Of a DNA stretch of 64,000 nucleotides, positions 32,529 through 42,599 are shown piece after piece; the stretch's first letter is position 1, and every line of letters begins with the position of its first letter. The stretch covers positions 186,001 through 250,000 of the forward strand of contig NZ_WSRW01000002.1 of assembly GCF_009770985.1 (NCBI RefSeq). Reading direction: 5' to 3'. The notes under the pieces were generated by a model. That model was not told the DNA's origin. It searched no databases and worked only from the letters and a program-made list of their open reading frames with translations. The DNA is from Mucilaginibacter lacusdianchii. Lineage in GTDB: Bacteria; Bacteroidota; Bacteroidia; Sphingobacteriales; Sphingobacteriaceae. The translations under genes and the position numbers were made by a program.

Positions 32529-34901
32529 CTATTCACTCCTCAAACTCTTAACCGGGTTAGCCATTGCAGCCTTAACAGATTGCAGGCTTACTGTAATTAG
32601 CGCAATTAAGATAGCGGTGCATCCTGCTAAAGCATATACCCACCAAGATATATGAATGCGATAAACAAAATTTTGCAGCCATTGGTGCATTGCCCACAAG
32701 GATATGGGCACTGCAATAAGCACGGCTATTATTACCATTTGTAAGAGTTCTGTAGATAGCATTACACCAATGCGGGCAACTGATGCGCCTAGAACCTTAC
32801 GAATACCAATCTCTTTTGTACGTTGTAAAGTAATGAGGGACACTAAGCCTAGTAGCCCTAATGAACTAATAATAATAGCCACCGTTGCTGCAATGCCGAT
32901 TAATTTTTGCTGCAATATCTCTTTTTTGTACAGCATTGCAATCTGCTCATCAACAAACTGATAGGCAAAAACTTGATCAGGAAAAACACGTTGATAAATA
33001 TTCTTCAACTGATCAATATTTTGTGCATTGTGCTTGTCCGAAAGCTTAATAGCTAAATTAGTTTGAGCAAATTTATCTTCCAACAACACAGACGGCTCAA
33101 TAGGTTCGAGTAGAGAGCGAACGTTGAAGTCTTTCACAATACCTACTATAACTCCTTTACCATCACCAGCCACCAGATTTTTATTGACGACATCTGATGG
33201 ATTTTTGGGGCTTAACCGGATAGCCATGGTTTCATTTACCAAAAATTCGGGTACAGCCTGCTCACTTCGGATATTGCGGCCAGCTACCACTTTTATACCA
33301 AATGTTTTGCAATACGCAGAATCGCCTATGGCATAACGTGCCGGCCAGTCTTGCCAGCGGCCATTGTACATTACTGTAGAACCGCGCATGCTCTCGCTGG
33401 CAGGCGAACGGTGGCAATAACTGAATGATTGTACATCGGGCATATTCCGCAAGCTTTGGTTCAACTGCTCTTTTTGAGAGGCGCTTGTTTCGCCTAAGGG
33501 TATCGTCATCACAAAATCTCGGTTAAATCCTTTATCAGTATTCCTCAAAAACTGCACTTGCTTAACAATTACGATTGTTCCTACAATGAGCGCCTGTGCT
33601 ACTACATTTTGTATGACAACCAAAATTTTGCGATTTGTACCAGCCGAAAGATTCCACACATTATTTTTGATAGCCTTAAAAATGCTCATTCTACTCAATA
33701 GCAAAGCAGGATAAATGCCGGTGCCTATAGTAATAAGAAACAGCGCCTGCAAACAGAAAAGGTAAAAATTTTTGTAAGAAACGATATGCAAAGGCTGATC
33801 GGTAAATAAAGTTTGGTTTAACTGCGGTATAGTTAACCAAACCAACACCACCGCGATGATTACAGCAAGGAAAGCCGTTAGAAAAGATTCGGCCATAAAC
33901 TGCATAAACAATTGAAATGTCGAACCTCCCAAAACTTTACGTGTGCCAATCTCAACACTTCGCCGCGCCTGCTGTGCAATGGTCATATTAACGTAGTTGA
34001 TACCAGCAATTAAGATGATAAGCGTGCCAATGGCAGCCAACGTATACAAGAGCGACTTTTGCACAGTGCCGCCGTAACGAGTATCAAAATGCATCTCTTT
34101 TAACGGCAACAACTTAAACGTGTAGTACTTATTGGCATCGGCTCCCAGCCTCTTGGATATCATTCTTTTTAATTGTGACTCAACAGCCTTTTGCTGATTG
34201 GTGCTATTTAACACCACGAACGAATTGTGCACCGACATGATGTACCCCCAATCGGTAAAATAATTATTTTCTACCTTCGGGTTTACGTTTTTAAACGTAG
34301 ATAGAGAAAGATAAATATCAGAATTCAGGTCAGTATTATAAGGCTCGTCAGCTATCAAACCAACAACTTTAATTTGTTGATGATTAATGCTGAAAACCTT
34401 TCCAACCGGACTTTCCTTACCAAAATACTTACAAGCCTGCCTTTGAGTTAAAACGGCGGTATTCGGTTCATCTAAGCCGGCGGCACTTCCAATCACCCAT
34501 TGGTAGCTGAACGTTTTAAACCAATCGGCATCTGTAAAAGTGACGGTCTTGTCTTCTTTAAAACGCTTGTTGCTGTTACCCTCTATATTCACCACAAAAC
34601 TTTGCTTGCTGATGGAAATTGCTGCTTTTTGCACCTGCGGAAAGTCTTTTTGCAATGCACGCAGCATAGCTATAGATGAGCCTTTTTCGTACTCCGTTTT
34701 GTCGAGATGCAGTACATTTACCAGCCGGTATATCTTATTAGCGTTAGCATGGTAAGTATCAAAACTATTATGGTAAGTGATATACAAGTAAATCAGCATA
34801 AAGCAGGCTACACCCAAAGCCAAGCCTGCGATGTTTAAGGCTGAGTAAAATTTACGCTTAACTAAGCTGCGCCAAGCAATTTTAAAATAGTTTTTCAGCA
34901 T
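32529..34901 (-). CDS. FtsX/MacB-type ABC transporter permease (third copy)
   Basis: 790-residue permease: N-terminal transmembrane helix (about 20-42), large MacB-like periplasmic domain, FtsX-type three-helix block near 285-390, a second periplasmic region, and a C-terminal FtsX block (about 665-785) ending VKAAMANPVKSLRSE. The motifs ARRSVEIGTRKVLGGS and RTKEIGIRKVLGAS, coupling loops contacting the ATPase, occur after the first helices of each block. This is the third of three tandem paralogues. Its C-terminal 50 residues are nearly identical to the middle copy. It probably drives mechanotransmission or efflux with an adaptor and TolC. Confidence 0.93.
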   Translation of the reverse strand: MLKNYFKIAWRSLVKRKFYSALNIAGLALGVACFMLIYLYITYHNSFDTYHANANKIYRLVNVLHLDKTEYEKGSSIAMLRALQKDFPQVQKAAISISKQSFVVNIEGNSNKRFKEDKTVTFTDADWFKTFSYQWVIGSAAGLDEPNTAVLTQRQACKYFGKESPVGKVFSINHQQIKVVGLIADEPYNTDLNSDIYLSLSTFKNVNPKVENNYFTDWGYIMSVHNSFVVLNSTNQQKAVESQLKRMISKRLGADANKYYTFKLLPLKEMHFDTRYGGTVQKSLLYTLAAIGTLIILIAGINYVNMTIAQQARRSVEIGTRKVLGGSTFQLFMQFMAESFLTAFLAVIIAVVLVWLTIPQLNQTLFTDQPLHIVSYKNFYLFCLQALFLITIGTGIYPALLLSRMSIFKAIKNNVWNLSAGTNRKILVVIQNVVAQALIVGTIVIVKQVQFLRNTDKGFNRDFVMTIPLGETSASQKEQLNQSLRNMPDVQSFSYCHRSPASESMRGSTVMYNGRWQDWPARYAIGDSAYCKTFGIKVVAGRNIRSEQAVPEFLVNETMAIRLSPKNPSDVVNKNLVAGDGKGVIVGIVKDFNVRSLLEPIEPSVLLEDKFAQTNLAIKLSDKHNAQNIDQLKNIYQRVFPDQVFAYQFVDEQIAMLYKKEILQQKLIGIAATVAIIISSLGLLGLVSLITLQRTKEIGIRKVLGASVARIGVMLSTELLQMVIIAVLIAVPISLWAMHQWLQNFVYRIHISWWVYALAGCTAILIALITVSLQSVKAAMANPVKSLRSE

Positions 34902-34924
34902 GTAGACGATAATTAAAATTCTTA

Positions 34925-37342
34925 TTACTCGCTTCGTAAACTTTTAATTGGGTTAGCCATTGCCGCTTTAACAGATTGAAAACTAACCGTAATTGAAGCG
35001 ATGAAAATAGCTGTGCATCCCGACAGCGCATATACCCACCATGATATGTTTATGCGATAGGCAAATTCCTGCAGCCATTGGTGCATGGCCCACCAAGCCA
35101 GCGGTGTAGCCAGCACAATGGCAATTACCACTAATTTGATAAAATCTTTTGATAGCAGTGCTACTATTACTGATACCTCGGCTCCCAATACTTTACGTAT
35201 ACCTATTTCCTTAGTACGTTGTTCGGCCGCGTAGGCAGCCAGGCCAAATAGCCCCAAACAAGCGATAGTTATGGCCAAGATTGTAAATGTTAAAAATATT
35301 TTTCCAACCTGTTGTTCGGTGCGGTAGAGTTTATCAAATTCGGCATCCATAAAGGCATATTCGAATTGTGCAGACGATAAGGATTTCCATTTTTGCTGAA
35401 TATTGGTTAACAAAGCCGGTAAGTTGGCTGTGTTGATACGAATACTCAAACTGCCTGAATTTTCACTAAGCTGCATTATCACCGGACTTATATTTTCTCT
35501 TAGCGAATTGAAATTGAAATCTTTCACCACACCTAATATGCGGTAAGGCTTAAACGTCGGATTAACTCCTCCTGATGAGCGGTATATGGTTTTATTAATA
35601 GGATTGATAAGCCCTAAAAACTTTACTGCAGTTTGGTTTAGAATAACACCGGACGAATCCATTGACATACGATTGGAAAAATTACGCCCTGCTATAATTT
35701 TCATCCCTAGTGTGCTTACATAATCCTCATCTACACTCCAAACCTGTGGAAATAATGATTGCTTCGGATCAGCCACTGCCTCTTTGTAAAAGATGGCGGT
35801 GTTGCGGGCGCTTGCAACCGGTAAAAATGCAGTTAAAGTAGCGTTTACCACGCCAGGCATAGCTCTCAGCTCTTGTTTTAATACTTTGGCTTGGTTTCCC
35901 AGTTCAAATGCGTTATGTATAATTAAAACCTGATTGCGGTTGTATCCCAAATCTCTGTTTTGTACATATTGAAGCTGTTTAAATACAACCAGTGTACCTG
36001 TAATTAAAAACACCGATATAAAGAACTGAAATGTCACCAAAGCGTTACGCAGTTTGCTGGATTGGAACCCGCCTGACAGCTTACCCTTAAGCACATCAAC
36101 AGGCCTGAATGATGACAGAAAAAATGCAGGATAAGCACCTGATAGTAAGCCAACAACCATAATCGAAATTAAAACGGCCGGTACTAACCACTGCAGTGTA
36201 CCTACTGTAACGGCAAGGCTTTTTCCGGAAAGCTGGTTAAATACCGGAAGTAATAGCGCGGCTGCTGCTAAGGCAATTAGAGTGGCAATAAACACAATTA
36301 AAACAGATTCGCTCAAAAACTGAAAAACCAGCTGTTTACGGGCCGAACCAAGCACCTTACGTACACCAACTTCTCGCGAGCGGTTAGCTGAACGTGCGGT
36401 TGACAGGTTTATAAAGTTTAAACAGGCTACTACCAGTATAAATATAGCGATGATGGAGAAGAAATAAACGTATTGTACTGTACCATTTACACCCAGTTCG
36501 CCCGTCATGTTCGAGTGCAGGTGTATATCGGTTAAGGGTATCAAATTTAACTTAAAATAACTGCCGCCTTTTTCAAATGCATCATAACTCATTTTTAATT
36601 CGCTTTGCATTTGCAAACCACTATACTTTTTCAACAATTGTGAAAATTGGGCTTCCAGCTTCTTTGAGCCAGATTTATCATGGAACAATACATAGGTATT
36701 GTAATCGCTTCTTAACCATTCATCCGAGTAACTATTAGGATAACTGGACATAGACACTAAAAAGTTTGCCTTAAAATGTGATGTTGCCGGCATATCATTC
36801 ATTACGCCAGTAATCAAAAGACTTACATTGTTGTCAGCCAGCAGGCTTTCGCCCACAACATTGGTTCTGCCAAAGTATTTCTTAGCAGCCGTTTTGGTAA
36901 GTACAACCGTATTCGGCTTTGCTAACGCATGGTGCGCATCGCCGTATATCAGCGGCAGCGTAAACACATCGAATACAGAGGCATCTGCAAACAGTACATC
37001 GTACTCTAAAAAGGTTTCAGTTCCTTTTTTGAAATGAGACGATGTCCTTTTAAACCGTACTACGTTCTCAACTTCCGGATAGTCACTTTTTAGGGTTTGC
37101 GCCAAAGGCGCCATACATACCGCATATTGCACTTTATTATCACCAAGTTTCAGATCTTCATTTACACGGTAAATTCTGCTGGCTTTGATGTTATAACGGT
37201 CATAACTTAATTCATCAACCACATAAAAAACAATAAGCAAAAAAGCAGTAACTCCTAAAGCCAGGCCGAGTATATTTATAAGGGTAAAGCTTTTGTTTTT
37301 TAATAGCCCCCTAAACGCTATCTTGAAATAGTTTTTTAACAT
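34925..37342 (-). CDS. FtsX/MacB-type ABC transporter permease (second copy)
   Basis: 805 residues with the same two-block plan as its neighbours: N-terminal helix (about 20-42), periplasmic MacB-like domain, coupling motif NRSREVGVRKVLGSARKQL, and a C-terminal FtsX block with RTKEIGIRKVLGAEVSVI and the tail AMANPIKSLRSE. It starts 38 nt after the preceding permease stop and is followed by a 23-nt gap to the next permease, so the three form one operon. The periplasmic domains diverge more than the membrane blocks, which suggests different cargo or partner recognition. Confidence 0.93.
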   Translation of the reverse strand: MLKNYFKIAFRGLLKNKSFTLINILGLALGVTAFLLIVFYVVDELSYDRYNIKASRIYRVNEDLKLGDNKVQYAVCMAPLAQTLKSDYPEVENVVRFKRTSSHFKKGTETFLEYDVLFADASVFDVFTLPLIYGDAHHALAKPNTVVLTKTAAKKYFGRTNVVGESLLADNNVSLLITGVMNDMPATSHFKANFLVSMSSYPNSYSDEWLRSDYNTYVLFHDKSGSKKLEAQFSQLLKKYSGLQMQSELKMSYDAFEKGGSYFKLNLIPLTDIHLHSNMTGELGVNGTVQYVYFFSIIAIFILVVACLNFINLSTARSANRSREVGVRKVLGSARKQLVFQFLSESVLIVFIATLIALAAAALLLPVFNQLSGKSLAVTVGTLQWLVPAVLISIMVVGLLSGAYPAFFLSSFRPVDVLKGKLSGGFQSSKLRNALVTFQFFISVFLITGTLVVFKQLQYVQNRDLGYNRNQVLIIHNAFELGNQAKVLKQELRAMPGVVNATLTAFLPVASARNTAIFYKEAVADPKQSLFPQVWSVDEDYVSTLGMKIIAGRNFSNRMSMDSSGVILNQTAVKFLGLINPINKTIYRSSGGVNPTFKPYRILGVVKDFNFNSLRENISPVIMQLSENSGSLSIRINTANLPALLTNIQQKWKSLSSAQFEYAFMDAEFDKLYRTEQQVGKIFLTFTILAITIACLGLFGLAAYAAEQRTKEIGIRKVLGAEVSVIVALLSKDFIKLVVIAIVLATPLAWWAMHQWLQEFAYRINISWWVYALSGCTAIFIASITVSFQSVKAAMANPIKSLRSE

Positions 37343-37380
37343 AAGCTAATGTGTTACAGTTAATTGGATTGATATACCGC

Positions 37381-39804
37381 TTACTCGCTTCGTAAGCTTT
37401 TGATTGGATTTGATACTGCCGCCTTAATAGATTGAAAACTGATAGTAACAAAGGCGACCAACATAGCCAACAACGCCGCTGCAGCAAATACCCACCAATG
37501 CAAAACCACACGATAGGCAAAGCTTTGCAACCAGTTATGCATCAGCCACCATGCAATTGGAAAAGCAATTACCGCAGCAAGCAACACCAGCTTCACAAAA
37601 TCGCTTGAAAGCATCATCACAATACGAGGTACGCTAGCGCCCAAAACTTTGCGGATTCCAATTTCTTTGTTACGTTGCATAACAATCATGATTGAGATGG
37701 CCAGCAAGCCAATGCACGAAATAATGATGGCGATGACCGCACCGCTTACAAAAATACCAGACAGGCGCTTTTCGGCGCGGTACTGCCGCTCAGTATTTTC
37801 GTTGAGCCATGAACCCTGAAATTCAGTGTTAGGTAAAAGAGCATGCCAACTTTGTTTAATACGATCATAAGCCTGTATCAAGCTGCCTGGTTTTACCTTT
37901 ACATAAATGTAGTTAATGGAATATTCTTTATTCATGGTTAGCGTTAACGGCGCAATATCCTCATGCAGGGAGCGGAAGTTGTAATTTTTCACAATGCCGA
38001 TAATCTGCGTCTTTTCTCCGTTATCATACATCGGCAAATACGTTCCAACCAAATTTTTACCGCCTAGTTGAGTAGCCATAGCCTCATTAATTACCACTGC
38101 TGTTGTATCTCCGGCATACGCTCTCGAAAAATCACGTCCTTCCAGTAATTTGATATCCAGTGTTTTCAAATATTCGTAATCTACCCTTTCAATGTGGGTG
38201 CGCACCTCTGTGTCTTTGTAGTTAAAACCTTGAATGGATGTACGCATAGACCCATCTGTGCCACGGCCAAAATTCATGTAAGCGCCTGTTACCGATACCA
38301 CGTCAGGGTTGTCGCTTAATTTGTTACGCATTAGGCTAAGCACGTTCAAACCAATTTCGTTGTGTCCGGTGGGTATACTCAGCACTTCCGTTTTGTTAAA
38401 TCCCAGCGGCTTATTTTGCAGAAACTGAATTTGCTGCCAGGTAACGATGGTACATATAATAAGCAGCGTTGATAAAGAAAATTGCACTACCAGCAAAGTA
38501 TTGCGCAGCTTACCCGGTTTATTATTTAAAACAGCACCTTTAAGCACACTCACGGTTTTATAGCGCATCATTATCAAAGCGGGATAAAAGCCGGCTATAA
38601 CAGTGATGATAATGAAAAGCAATAATGCACCGATTAATTGTGTGGGTTGCAGTAGCATTCCCATGCTTACCTGGCTTTTGAAAATGGCTTTAAACTGTGG
38701 CATAGCTACAGCTGCTAAAAGGGTTCCCAACACAGTTGCAGCAAAACACACCATAACCGTTTCCATCCAAAACTGTACAAGTAGCTGCCATTTACCGGCT
38801 CCTAGCGTTTTGCGAACGCCAACCTCGCGCGCGCGGGTGAATGCACGAGCTACTGATAAATTAATAAAATTAATACAGGCGATGACCAATATAAATAACC
38901 CGATGGCTGCCAGGCTTATAACATAAATTTTGCTTATCGGACTACCTTCTACCCCGCCCATGTTTACGTTAAAATGGTTGTTGGCAAAATTGGTAAGCTT
39001 AAGCGAGTATATATTTCCTTCAGCATCTGGTTTGGCACCATCCCTTTTCAAAAGATCAATATTTTGGGCGAAATGCTTTTTTACAAACGGCTGCAACCGT
39101 TTGGTAAAGGTTGATGGATCAAAACCTTCCTTCATTTGCACATATACCAAATGCGTAGCATTATCCCAATGATCGAGGTCGCGCTGGTAGGTCTCATAAT
39201 GTTCAAAGCGCATTAATATATCAAACTGGATGCTTGAATTATCTGGGGCAGTTTTAGCTATACCTGTTACCAAAAAGCTGGTTGGCTTATTATCTAAGTT
39301 GATTTGAATAGTTTTATTGATTGGATTTTGCTTACCAAATAAGGACTCAGCTGCATTTTCACTAATGACCACATTGTTGATACCAGACAAAGCCGTGTTA
39401 GCATTGCCTTGTACAAGTGGAAAGCTGTACATCTTCAAAAAATCTTCATCTACATAATGAATATCTTTGTCCAGCTCTTTATCTCCGTATCTAACTATTG
39501 CACCGCTGTTGGCCGAGCGACTGGCAAACTTCACGTCCTGATACTCCGCTTTTAAAGCCGGAGTTAGCGGAACAGGCATAGATGTAGAAGGTTCATCGCC
39601 ATTTGGCCGGTGAGATACGGCATATACCTGGTATAGATTGGATAAGTTAGTATGAAACCGATCGTAAGAGAATTCATAGTAAACCGTCAGGAAGAGTAAG
39701 ATACAGCAGGCAACAGCTACCGATAAACCTACCACGTTCATGGCGTTAAACACTTTGCCTTTCCACAAATTCCGCCAAGCGGTTTTAAGATAATTTTTGA
39801 ACAT
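37381..39804 (-). CDS. FtsX/MacB-type ABC transporter permease (first copy)
   Basis: 807 residues, the first and most divergent of the three tandem permeases. N-terminal helix at about 20-43, a MacB-like periplasmic region, the coupling motif FTRAREVGVRKTLGAGKWQL, and a C-terminal block with RNKEIGIRKVLGASVPRI ending AAVSNPIKSLRSE. It acts at the inner membrane with one of the two MacB/LolD-type ATPases. It is preceded by the duplicated-domain protein (51-nt gap). Confidence 0.93.
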   Translation of the reverse strand: MFKNYLKTAWRNLWKGKVFNAMNVVGLSVAVACCILLFLTVYYEFSYDRFHTNLSNLYQVYAVSHRPNGDEPSTSMPVPLTPALKAEYQDVKFASRSANSGAIVRYGDKELDKDIHYVDEDFLKMYSFPLVQGNANTALSGINNVVISENAAESLFGKQNPINKTIQINLDNKPTSFLVTGIAKTAPDNSSIQFDILMRFEHYETYQRDLDHWDNATHLVYVQMKEGFDPSTFTKRLQPFVKKHFAQNIDLLKRDGAKPDAEGNIYSLKLTNFANNHFNVNMGGVEGSPISKIYVISLAAIGLFILVIACINFINLSVARAFTRAREVGVRKTLGAGKWQLLVQFWMETVMVCFAATVLGTLLAAVAMPQFKAIFKSQVSMGMLLQPTQLIGALLLFIIITVIAGFYPALIMMRYKTVSVLKGAVLNNKPGKLRNTLLVVQFSLSTLLIICTIVTWQQIQFLQNKPLGFNKTEVLSIPTGHNEIGLNVLSLMRNKLSDNPDVVSVTGAYMNFGRGTDGSMRTSIQGFNYKDTEVRTHIERVDYEYLKTLDIKLLEGRDFSRAYAGDTTAVVINEAMATQLGGKNLVGTYLPMYDNGEKTQIIGIVKNYNFRSLHEDIAPLTLTMNKEYSINYIYVKVKPGSLIQAYDRIKQSWHALLPNTEFQGSWLNENTERQYRAEKRLSGIFVSGAVIAIIISCIGLLAISIMIVMQRNKEIGIRKVLGASVPRIVMMLSSDFVKLVLLAAVIAFPIAWWLMHNWLQSFAYRVVLHWWVFAAAALLAMLVAFVTISFQSIKAAVSNPIKSLRSE

Positions 39805-39855
39805 AAACTTTATGCTTGTCCTCTTGTAAGGAAGTACGAGATTTATTTTAATAAA

Positions 39856-40365
39856 TTACTGTCCGCTGATTTTTACTTGCTCGCTGATACCTAATGAATC
39901 GGTAACATGCTTAATCAGCGCGGCCTTTTGTTGTTTACTCATGCCTTTCACGTTGAAAGTTCGGCTATAACTAAACGTCTTATTTTTACTTGTACCGCTA
40001 AAGTCCAGGCTCATTACCGCTCCATCATCATTTATGCTGGAGTTAATATGTGCGTTTTTAGCCTCAGCGTTAACACCTGGACGGGTTGGCGGAACGGGTG
40101 GCTGAGGCGGCGGTGGCGGATCTTGTATCTGAAGCGAGTCGGCAATCCGCTTAAGCAGTGCATCTTTTTGCGATTGGGTCCAGCCTTTGATGTTATAGCT
40201 TTGGTTATAATATACCGATTTTTTACCCGTGGTACCGCTAATATTTACTTGCATAGTGGTGCCGTTATCATGTACGCTTTTATGCAGATTTTGATGAACT
40301 TTTTGTTGGGCCTGGGTGGTATAAACCAAACCTGATAGCAATATGATGGTGATGAAATTTTTCAT
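39856..40365 (-). CDS. Secreted protein with a duplicated ~57-residue domain, in the ABC operon
   Basis: 169 residues, family not recognised. Signal peptide MKNFITIILLSGLVYTTQAQ, then two copies of one domain at about residues 24-80 and 104-160, in register 80 residues apart without gaps. Over residues 31-80 versus 111-160, 20 of 50 positions are identical by hand count. Shared features include D-x-G-x-x-M, SGT, N-(IV)-KG, QK-x-AL and DSL-x-I. A proline-rich linker (83-96) joins them. It sits between ATPase and permease genes of the efflux operon, so a periplasmic accessory or substrate-sensing role is plausible. ATG 40365 begins the signal peptide; the longer in-frame start at 40389 is rejected. 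Confidence 0.8.
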   Translation of the reverse strand: MKNFITIILLSGLVYTTQAQQKVHQNLHKSVHDNGTTMQVNISGTTGKKSVYYNQSYNIKGWTQSQKDALLKRIADSLQIQDPPPPPQPPVPPTRPGVNAEAKNAHINSSINDDGAVMSLDFSGTSKNKTFSYSRTFNVKGMSKQQKAALIKHVTDSLGISEQVKISGQ

Positions 40366-40415
40366 TATAATCTGTGATTTAAATAGCAATCATGTTTTGC
40401 CAGAGCTGGTATTTG

Positions 40416-40439
40416 GGCCTGTGCCAAATTGCACAGGCC
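40416..40439 (-). other. Intra-operon hairpin between the ATPase and the duplicated-domain gene
   Basis: GGCCTGTGC (40416-40424) and GCACAGGCC (40431-40439) form a perfect 9-bp, GC-rich stem with a 6-nt loop. No U-tract follows on the minus transcript, so RNA processing or differential stability within the operon is more likely than full termination. Confidence 0.55.
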
Positions 40440-40489
40440 TGTTGCAGTTATGATAATGGGTTAGGTTCTGATAATAGTGATGTATATAA

Positions 40490-41167
40490 TTACATCATAA
40501 TATTTTCCATTACGGTTTGCCCGTCTAAAAGGCGCACAATGCGATGGCTGTAGCGTGCATCATGCTCGGAGTGTGTTACCATAATGATGGTGGTTCCTTG
40601 TTCATTCAGGTCGGTTAGCAGTTCCATCACTTCATTACCGTTACTGCTGTCAAGGTTACCGGTGGGCTCATCTGCTAATATCAGTTTTGGTTTATTTACC
40701 ACCGCCCGTGCAATTGCCACACGCTGCTGCTGTCCGCCCGATAATTGCTGTGGGTAATGGTTACGCCGATGCATAATCTGCATTTTGGTGAGCACCTCTT
40801 CTACCCTCGTCTTACGTTCCACAGCACTTACACCTGTGTAAATTAGCGGAAGTTCTACATTTTCAAACACGGTTAGTTCGTCTATCAAATTAAAACTTTG
40901 AAACACAAACCCAATGTTATGCTTGCGTAAATCGGCACGTTTGCGTTCATTGAAATGCGCTACTTCAGTGCCGTTAAAAAGATAGCTACCAGCGTCGGGG
41001 TCATCTAATAAACCCAATATGTTCAGCAAAGTAGATTTGCCGCAGCCGGACGGCCCCATGATGGCCACAAACTCGCCGGTTTTTATTTCGAGGTTTAATT
41101 TATTTAAGGCAACTGTTTCTACCTCTTCGGTACGGTAAAATTTTTCGAGATTAGTTATTTGTATCAT
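40490..41167 (-). CDS. ABC transporter ATPase (MacB/LolD type), first copy
   Basis: 225 residues. Walker A GPSGCGKST, Q-loop region FVFQSFNLIDELTVFENVELPLIY, canonical signature LSGGQQQRVAIARAV, Walker B LILADEPTGNLDS and H-loop VTHSEHDARYS. It energises the FtsX-type permeases downstream. ATG 41167 is chosen because an unusually good ribosome-binding sequence, GGGAGG, lies just upstream; a GTG at 41179 is in frame but would overlap it. It is second in the operon, 87 nt after the HlyD adaptor. Confidence 0.95.
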   Translation of the reverse strand: MIQITNLEKFYRTEEVETVALNKLNLEIKTGEFVAIMGPSGCGKSTLLNILGLLDDPDAGSYLFNGTEVAHFNERKRADLRKHNIGFVFQSFNLIDELTVFENVELPLIYTGVSAVERKTRVEEVLTKMQIMHRRNHYPQQLSGGQQQRVAIARAVVNKPKLILADEPTGNLDSSNGNEVMELLTDLNEQGTTIIMVTHSEHDARYSHRIVRLLDGQTVMENIMM

Positions 41168-41254
41168 ATGCCTCCCCACCCCATGTTCAAGGGTTTTATG
41201 CTTAATTGTGATTAGTAATTGTATATTGAAATGGCGAAATTGAACCTTATTTAA

Positions 41255-42508
41255 CTACTGCTTTAACACCAGTTCCTGCATATCTGCGTAATTATCATAA
41301 CTTGACGTTACTACTCGGTCGCCGGGTTTTAAACCTTGCATCACCTCATAATATTCAGGATTTTGGCGGCCCAGTTGCACATCCACACGATAAGCCATTT
41401 TGCCGTCATCGCTTAGTTTAAAAATCCAATTGCCGCCAGTTTGCTGATAAAAGCCGCCTTTTGGCACCAATACCGCTTGCGTTTCGTCGCTTAGTGCCAA
41501 CCTTATTTGCAGGCTCTGTCCTCGTCGGATGTCTTTAGGCATAGGTCCGTCAAACTGCATATCAACCTGAAAGCGGCCGTTTGTTACTTGAGTATACACC
41601 TTTTTTATTTTCAGTTTGTATGTTTTATCACCCAAAGTAAAATCGCCCATCAAACCGTTAAATACGCGTGTAATGTAATGTTCGTCTATATCGGCCCGAA
41701 TTTTAAAACCCGATAACACGTCAATCTGTCCCAAACGTTCGCCTTTATTTTTGTTCTGACCAATCTCGGCATCCATCGACGTTAACTGACCGTCAACCGG
41801 CGCGCGCACTACCAAATCGCCTACTTTTTTGCGCATCAAATCCAGCGTACCTTTCATATGAGCGTATGATTCTTTCGACTGGGCATTTTGTTGCTGCGTT
41901 GAAGTAGAATCTTGGTTAAGTATCTGGCTGGTTAAACGTTTACGGCGCATAGCATACTGGTAATCGTTTTCGGCTTTCTGATACTCTTGCAAACCAATGG
42001 CCTTTTGCTCATACAAACGCTTATCTAGCTTATAAATCCTCTCGGCTTCTTTTAAGGTGCTCTCTACCTCGGCCATTTGGTTTAATTTGCTGATGGTATT
42101 TTGGCGGGCGTTATCATGCGATATTTGCATTTGTGTAAGCACGTTAAATACGGCAGTTTCCTGATTGGCCAAGTTCAGCTCTAAATCTGTGTTCGATAGC
42201 TTCAGTATAGGATCGCCTTTTTTCATGGTAGCGCCATCTTCCACAAACAACTTCTCTACCCGGCCACCTTCTACAGCATCTAAATAAATGGTAGTAATGG
42301 GTAATACAGTTCCGTTTACAGGGATAAACTCTTGAAAGGCTCCTTTTTTAACATCGCTAATGGTAATGCGTTCAACGTCTACATTTAATTTGCTTTTGCC
42401 TGATGTGAAATATACGCTGCCCGCCACCAACGCTACCACGGCTGCCACACCGCCTATAGTCATCAGCCGTTTGCTATTCCATTTCTTTTGTTGTATAATT
42501 CTATCCAC
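41255..42508 (-). CDS. HlyD/MacA-type periplasmic adaptor (membrane fusion protein)
   Basis: 417 residues: a short basic cytoplasmic start, one transmembrane helix (about 16-33), a lipoyl-like/beta-barrel core, and a long coiled-coil hairpin (about 110-235) rich in Glu, Lys and Gln. It links the inner-membrane permease to TolC in a tripartite exporter. The start is GTG at 42508: an in-frame TAG lies close upstream without an ATG, and MDRIIQQKKW is a familiar opening for these adaptors. It is the first gene of the leftward operon and carries the conserved element upstream. Confidence 0.92.
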   Translation of the reverse strand: MDRIIQQKKWNSKRLMTIGGVAAVVALVAGSVYFTSGKSKLNVDVERITISDVKKGAFQEFIPVNGTVLPITTIYLDAVEGGRVEKLFVEDGATMKKGDPILKLSNTDLELNLANQETAVFNVLTQMQISHDNARQNTISKLNQMAEVESTLKEAERIYKLDKRLYEQKAIGLQEYQKAENDYQYAMRRKRLTSQILNQDSTSTQQQNAQSKESYAHMKGTLDLMRKKVGDLVVRAPVDGQLTSMDAEIGQNKNKGERLGQIDVLSGFKIRADIDEHYITRVFNGLMGDFTLGDKTYKLKIKKVYTQVTNGRFQVDMQFDGPMPKDIRRGQSLQIRLALSDETQAVLVPKGGFYQQTGGNWIFKLSDDGKMAYRVDVQLGRQNPEYYEVMQGLKPGDRVVTSSYDNYADMQELVLKQ

Positions 42509-42599
42509 GTTTAAAACTATTTGCTAAAGGATATATAAAGCTTATGCCACAACATAAATAATTAATTATCAGCAAATTATACAACACATATAATATTAG

